From the NCBI GenBank assembly GCA_910588035.1, contig CAJUPY010000014.1, positions 1 to 64,000 on the forward strand: a DNA stretch of 64,000 nt, written 5' to 3'. Shown here in pieces: positions 60,305-64,000 of the stretch (position 1 is the first letter of the stretch; every line of letters begins with the position of its first letter). The DNA comes from an uncultured Muribaculaceae bacterium (GTDB lineage: Bacteria > Bacteroidota > Bacteroidia > Bacteroidales > Muribaculaceae). A program made the translations under genes and the position numbers. Below the pieces are notes generated by a model. The model was not told where the DNA came from. It did not search any database and saw nothing but the letters and a program-made list of their open reading frames with translations.

Positions 60305-61780
60305 TTATTTGATTCTTACCGGCATTGATGCCGCTGACTCGTTGTTGACCCTGTCGAGAGCAGTAACAATCAGATAAGAGCCTTTGGCGAGATCTGAGGG
60401 GACAGCGAAGGTATTGCCGGGTGTGACCGCAAGAATGTTTTCGGCATTCATGATGTCTGAATCTTTGCCGTCTTGAGATTTATAGACAACATATCTGACA
60501 ACATCGGAAGTTTTGCCCTTCGAGTTGTCTTTTTTCCAACTCAGTACACCGTTTTTGATTTTCACACCTTTGGGTTGGCTGATCGGTTCTGACTTAATCC
60601 ACGGATATGTCGGTGGAAGTGCTACTGTCGATTGGTAATTGCCGGCAAGCTCATCGTGAACACCCATGAAGTTTTTAGTTATTGAATATCCGGGCCACCA
60701 GCAATTGCCTTGAATGTTGTCAAGATCGCGCGAAAGGTCGATCTTGTGTTTGAGCTGGTTTTTGTCGGTTGACGGCGCGATATCGGGTTTTGACATTGTC
60801 TTATTCACGTCCTGGCCGATATACATGTGACGGCCGTTGGCATTTTTATTCCACCAGTCGACAAGTGTCAGTGACGAAGCCCGGTTATGCTCAAGCTCCC
60901 AGTAAAGCTGTGGTAACATATAGTCAACCCAGCCGTTTTTGCTCCATAGCAGCACGTCGGCATAGAGATCGTCATAGTTCTGGAGCCCATTGGTTTCGCT
61001 TCCACGCGGATCAGATGCTTTGTTTCTCCAGATTCCGAACGGGCTCACACCAAATCTGACCCAAGGTTTCTTTGCTGCTATCAGATCGTGAATCTCTTCG
61101 ATCAGCATATCGACATTGTGTCGGCGCCAGTCTCCGCGAGACATGCCGTTGCCATATTTTTTATACGATTTGTCATCGGGAAAGTTTACTTTGGCAACCG
61201 GATAGGGATAGAAGTAGTCGTCCATGTGTATTCCGTCAACATCATAGCGTGTGATTATATCAGACACGACATCTTCGATGAATTTCCGGTTTTCAGGCAG
61301 TCCGGGATCGAAATATAATTTTTTGTCATACGTGACAAAACGCTCGGGGTGTTTGTGATATATGTGGTTGGCAGGCAGTTTCTCATTCACCGAAGTAGTG
61401 ACACGATAGGGGTTGAGCCAGGCATGTAGCTCCATGCCTCTGCTGTGACATTCATCAATCATGAATTGAAGCGGATCCCATTTGACTGTTGGTTCGACAC
61501 CTGCTTTTCCAGAAAGAAAGCGGCTCCATGGTTCATGGTTTGATTTATAGAAAGCGTCGGCTGACGGTCTTACCTGAAAAATTATTGCATTGATTCCTGC
61601 ACTCTTAAGGCTGTCGAGTTGAGAAATAAGATACTGTTTGTTCTGTTCTGTATTGTTTCGCGCATATTGGCTTTGGTGAACAGTGTGTAGCCACGCACCT
61701 CTGAACTCCCGCTTCGGATTTATGGCAAAGGCACTGATAGCTGCGATTGATGTGATAAAGAATAGAAATGTTTTTTTCAT
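60305..61780 (-). CDS. GHL10-type family-10-like glycoside hydrolase
   Basis: A 491-residue exported enzyme. A signal peptide (residues ~1-19, ISAFA) precedes the GHL10/DUF187 TIM barrel: 'EFRGAWLHTV', 'GINAIIFQVRPSADAFYKS', 'YDVDGIHMDDYFYPYPV' with likely acidic catalytic residues, and 'WVDYMLPQLYWE'. A C-terminal beta-sandwich lies at ~400-491. Similar proteins act on peptidoglycan or other glycans at the cell surface; the substrate is not established. It is preceded by a -7 box at 61809. Confidence 0.87.
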   Translation of the reverse strand: MKKTFLFFITSIAAISAFAINPKREFRGAWLHTVHQSQYARNNTEQNKQYLISQLDSLKSAGINAIIFQVRPSADAFYKSNHEPWSRFLSGKAGVEPTVKWDPLQFMIDECHSRGMELHAWLNPYRVTTSVNEKLPANHIYHKHPERFVTYDKKLYFDPGLPENRKFIEDVVSDIITRYDVDGIHMDDYFYPYPVAKVNFPDDKSYKKYGNGMSRGDWRRHNVDMLIEEIHDLIAAKKPWVRFGVSPFGIWRNKASDPRGSETNGLQNYDDLYADVLLWSKNGWVDYMLPQLYWELEHNRASSLTLVDWWNKNANGRHMYIGQDVNKTMSKPDIAPSTDKNQLKHKIDLSRDLDNIQGNCWWPGYSITKNFMGVHDELAGNYQSTVALPPTYPWIKSEPISQPKGVKIKNGVLSWKKDNSKGKTSDVVRYVVYKSQDGKDSDIMNAENILAVTPGNTFAVPSDLAKGSYLIVTALDRVNNESAASMPVRIK

Positions 61781-61808
61781 TGATAGTTTGGGTTAGAATG
61801 ATTGACAA

Positions 61809-61816
61809 CAAAGTTA
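61809..61816 (-). promoter_or_regulatory. -7 box TAACTTTG for the GHL10-type gene
   Basis: TAACTTTG on the minus strand, 28 nt before the ATG at 61780. No clear -33 element. Confidence 0.5.
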
Positions 61817-61830
61817 AGCAAATTATCGTG

Positions 61831-61860
61831 AAAAAAAAAGAGCTGTCATCGCGACAGCTC
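61831..61860 (-). terminator. Terminator of the rplY-pth-S4 operon
   Basis: Stem GAGCTGTC / GACAGCTC (8 bp, 5-nt loop) with nine A on the plus side, giving a T-run for minus-strand transcripts. It lies ~100 nt past the S4-protein stop; 61861-61961 holds nothing else I recognise. Confidence 0.8.
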
Positions 61861-61961
61861 AAATTCATTAATAAACCAATCATTATCACATTCTTTTTGC
61901 AATGGAATTCATATTGATAACGAATGGGGTTTGGAAAAGGTTCAAAGAAATTGAAAAAAAG

Positions 61962-62399
61962 TCAATCTTCTTCATCAATGTCGTCGAAATCAAGATCCCA
62001 ACCGCTGTCAAAAGCTTCTTCTGTAAATCTGGCCAGGTCGCGACCCTCGCGTTTGGTCGGACGGCCGAGACCTTTGCGACGGTCAATGAATCCGCTGATC
62101 TTGACAATCTCGAGCAAATCGAGCTGTGACTTCGGCGTGATGTTCTCCATGTAGTCCGGAACCAGTTTCGCACCTAATCTGTTTTCTGTCAATGCGAGCA
62201 CTCTGAACGTATATGTTACCGGAGATTTCCTGACATTGACAGTCTCACCGACTTTGATCATGCGCGACGGTTTGGCAACAGTCTGGCCGTCGCCGATTGT
62301 GACACGTCCTTTCTTGCAGGCCTCGGTCGCGATCGTCCGTGTTTTGAAAATTCTGACTGCCCACAGCCATTTGTCTATTCTGATCTCTTCTTTTGCCAT
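61962..62399 (-). CDS. S4-domain RNA-binding protein (Hsp15-like)
   Basis: A 145-residue protein. The S4 RNA-binding motif 'IRIDKWLWAVRIFKTRTIATEACKKGRV' (residues ~5-32) is followed by 'IKVGETVNVRK'. A basic/acidic tail ends in Asp/Glu-rich residues. E. coli Hsp15 binds 50S subunits with stuck nascent chains; a similar role is likely. ATG 62399 lies 2 nt after the pth stop; a GTG two codons earlier is possible. Confidence 0.87.
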   Translation of the reverse strand: MAKEEIRIDKWLWAVRIFKTRTIATEACKKGRVTIGDGQTVAKPSRMIKVGETVNVRKSPVTYTFRVLALTENRLGAKLVPDYMENITPKSQLDLLEIVKISGFIDRRKGLGRPTKREGRDLARFTEEAFDSGWDLDFDDIDEED

Positions 62400-62401
62400 G
62401 G

Positions 62402-62965
62402 TCACTTGTTGTTGTAATCACACATTGCCGTTTGTATTCCTGCAAGGCAGAATGTCTTGATCGCTTCAATCGCCACATCGATTCTGACAGGTAACTGCTG
62501 GCGTTGGTCAAGGGTGAATGATCCGAGCACATATTCGATCTGTTGTCCACGCGCGAAATCGTTGCCTATGCCGAAACGTAGTCGGGGATAGCAGTCGGTT
62601 CCAAGCATCTGGGCTATGTTTTTAAGCCCGTTGTGACCGGCGTCGCTTCCACGGGGCTTGATTCTGATTGCCCCGAACGGCAATGCGAGGTCATCGACGA
62701 TGACGAGAATGTTCTCAAGTTCTATTGATTCTTTTTCTTTCCAATACCTGACTGCGTTACCGCTCAGGTTCATGTAAGTGGAGGGCTTTAATAGAATCAG
62801 TTGTCTGTTTTTCAACCTCATGCGTGCTATGTCTCCATATCGTTCGGTCGAAAAAGCAGTATTGGATGCCTCAGCGAAGGCATCCAATACTTTAAATCCT
62901 ATGTTGTGGCGTGTCGAGCTATATTCAGCTCCGATGTTGCCGAGCCCTACGATGAGATATTTCAT
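62402..62965 (-). CDS. pth: Peptidyl-tRNA hydrolase
   Basis: A 187-residue enzyme of normal length. 'YLIVGLGNIGAEYSSTRHNIGF' contains catalytic His20; 'LLKPSTYMNLSG' and 'IVDDLALPFGAIRIKPRGSDAGHNGLK' are conserved. It frees tRNA from prematurely released peptidyl-tRNA. Between rplY and the S4 gene, all ribosome-related. Confidence 0.96.
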   Translation of the reverse strand: MKYLIVGLGNIGAEYSSTRHNIGFKVLDAFAEASNTAFSTERYGDIARMRLKNRQLILLKPSTYMNLSGNAVRYWKEKESIELENILVIVDDLALPFGAIRIKPRGSDAGHNGLKNIAQMLGTDCYPRLRFGIGNDFARGQQIEYVLGSFTLDQRQQLPVRIDVAIEAIKTFCLAGIQTAMCDYNNK

Positions 62966-62994
62966 AGTCGGGTTTCAGGATATGTATCTGTTAT

Positions 62995-63645
62995 TTACTT
63001 GCCTGCGGTTGCAGCTGCACCACGGGCTGCGCGAGTCAACTGAACGGCGCAGACAACGGCGTTCTTGGCGTTGACAAGTTCAAGTCCCTCGAAGTGGAGG
63101 TCTCCGATCTGCATGGTTTTGCCGAGACCGAGGTGGTCGACATTGATGACCAGACGCTCGGGAATTGCAGTGTAGACAGCTTTCACTTTGAGTTTCTTCA
63201 TCGAGAGTGAAAGTTTACCACCGGCTTTGACACCTTCTGCATGTCCTTCAAGCTGAACGGGAACTTCGATGATTACCGGCTTGGTGTCGTTCACTTCGAG
63301 AAGATCGATATGGAGAACGGTGTCTTTAACCGGATCGAACTGAAGGTCTTTGAGAACGGCCATTTTAGTCTTGCCATTGTAGCAAAGCTCGATAGCGAAG
63401 ATGTCGGGTGTATAGATCAATTTGCGCACAGCATCGTTGGTTACGACAAGGTCTGTAGTGATCATGCCTTTGTTGTTGCCGATCTCAACGAGTTTTTCGC
63501 CTGCTTCAAGAGTTCCGTTATAGGGAAGTTCTACAATTTCTCCACCATTGAGAACAACGGGGATTTTACCTTCGCTACGGAGTGCTTTAGCTGCTTTCTT
63601 ACCGAGGTCGGTACGGGGCTGTGCTTCTAATTTAAATGTTTTCAT
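62995..63645 (-). CDS. rplY: 50S ribosomal protein L25/general stress protein Ctc
   Basis: A 216-residue two-domain L25 (Ctc/TL5 type). The N-terminal 5S rRNA-binding domain starts 'KLEAQPRTDLGKKAAKALRSEGKIPVVLNGG'; the C-terminal beta domain has 'EVPVQLEGHAEGVKAGG'. It binds 5S rRNA in the large subunit. First gene of the rplY-pth-S4 transcript, with a consensus promoter and an ~85-nt leader. Confidence 0.95.
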   Translation of the reverse strand: MKTFKLEAQPRTDLGKKAAKALRSEGKIPVVLNGGEIVELPYNGTLEAGEKLVEIGNNKGMITTDLVVTNDAVRKLIYTPDIFAIELCYNGKTKMAVLKDLQFDPVKDTVLHIDLLEVNDTKPVIIEVPVQLEGHAEGVKAGGKLSLSMKKLKVKAVYTAIPERLVINVDHLGLGKTMQIGDLHFEGLELVNAKNAVVCAVQLTRAARGAAATAGK

Positions 63646-63704
63646 TGTTTTGTTAAGTAGTTGTGTTACTAAAAATTAAGTTTGAAAATTGCTCCTTAAT
63701 TTCC

Positions 63705-63723
63705 CATCACACGAGGCGTGATG
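63705..63723 (-). other. Hairpin in the rplY leader
   Basis: A 6-bp stem CATCAC / GTGATG with a 7-nt loop lies in the untranslated leader between the promoter (63738-63769) and the start. Short; it may be chance or a small control element. Confidence 0.35.
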
Positions 63724-63737
63724 CCTAAAAAGCGGTG

Positions 63738-63769
63738 CAAAGTTACTGCTAATTCCGTTGATATCCAAA
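63738..63769 (-). promoter_or_regulatory. rplY promoter
   Basis: Minus strand: TTTG (63769-63766), 20-bp spacer, TAACTTTG (63745-63738): a full consensus Bacteroidetes promoter, about 90 nt before the rplY start. Confidence 0.75.
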
Positions 63770-63791
63770 TAATCTGGAGCCAATTGTCTGA

Positions 63792-64000
63792 TTATTTTTC
63801 TGTTTTCACTTCGGCGGGACGCTCATATCCGTCTTTGACACATCGTTCTGTCATGTTCTTTATGCGTGCGGCGGTCTCCGGGTGAGAAGAAAACATTTTG
63901 TTAATGTAGCTTGACTTTGCGTTGCTGTCGCCTTCCATTTTCTGGAATTTTTCAAATGCCATTACCATGCCCCACGGATTTTTTCCATGCTGAACGAGGA
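63792..64000 (-). CDS. M48-family metallopeptidase, C-terminal end only
   Basis: The last ~69 residues of a gene that continues past the right edge. 'NPWGMVMAFEKFQKMEG' and 'NKMFSSHPETAARIKNM' match the conserved C-terminal part of M48 (HtpX/LoiP-type) metallopeptidases, where the SHP segment precedes the final helix. The catalytic HExxH lies outside the window. The protein ends in EVKTEK before TAA at 63792-63794. Confidence 0.75.
   Translation of the reverse strand, partial: LVQHGKNPWGMVMAFEKFQKMEGDSNAKSSYINKMFSSHPETAARIKNMTERCVKDGYERPAEVKTEK

Overview
The window looks like chromosomal DNA of a gut Bacteroidota, most likely order Bacteroidales and close to Muribaculaceae. Three things support this. 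Promoters recur in the Bacteroidetes form (TTTG, 19-21 bp, TAnnTTTG) and start codons lack strong Shine-Dalgarno sequences. Several families are typical of the order: DUF4250, DUF4923, PepSY-like lipoprotein, OmpP1/FadL-like barrel, an 'FISUMP'-type repeat protein, and NspC polyamine synthesis. Housekeeping genes such as smpB, ftsY, rimO, lptB, nrdDG, purT, ilvC, pth and rplY indicate a chromosome. No rRNA, tRNA or CRISPR array was seen. The genus is inference.

Layout. 0-9.6 kb: flavoprotein, exported carboxypeptidase-regulatory-like protein, an AT-rich gene joining a small phage-type domain to a seven-repeat RCC1-like propeller, a PepSY-like surface lipoprotein, a BASS-family transporter with a Crp/Fnr regulator, and a tricorn-like protease. 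9.6-12.6 kb: accessory island with a RepA/AAA-like ATPase that has lost its Walker A loop, bracketed by two inverted copies of a GTTACC-rich repeat, then an ADP-ribosylglycohydrolase overlapping a NADAR gene. 12.6-20.8 kb: DUF4250-uvrD-nspC-GT2-radC as tightly overlapping genes, then a CapD/FlaA1-like dehydratase split by an in-frame TAG, and DUF4923. 21-29.6 kb: a long plus-strand run YIP1-smpB-ftsY-rimO-isochorismate synthase-like-SGNH-SGNH-MBOAT, the last three forming an envelope O-acylation set. 29.6-37 kb, minus strand: nrdD-nrdG, and mlaE-mlaF-outer membrane barrel-phosphoethanolamine transferase. 37-41 kb, plus: udk-lptB-GT4 and purT. 41-48.9 kb, minus: Pif1-like helicase with TPRs, FadL-like barrel, a Trp/Gly/Pro repeat protein, a DUF308 membrane protein, a decayed FISUMP-type gene and ilvC. 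49-52.6 kb: a complete AlwI-type restriction-modification system (two adenine methylases plus endonuclease), more AT-rich than its surroundings. 52.9-64 kb, minus: tsaC-sugar transferase-ClC-MATE, GT2-PRTase-HAD, a GHL10-like glycosidase, rplY-pth-S4, and the C-terminal end of an M48 metallopeptidase.

How it fits together. Most of the window is envelope building (glycosyltransferases, lipid transport, O-acylation, phosphoethanolamine addition, lptB) interleaved with housekeeping genes. The accessory genes are the propeller protein, the repeat-flanked ATPase with the DraG/NADAR pair, and the AlwI system. The DraG/NADAR pair, adjacent to a mobile-element remnant, is the best candidate for an under-described system: it encodes two predicted ADP-ribose-removing activities but no visible ADP-ribosyltransferase. 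Two genes carry premature TAG codons; since TAG is also the normal stop of other genes here, these are read as nonsense mutations and not recoding.
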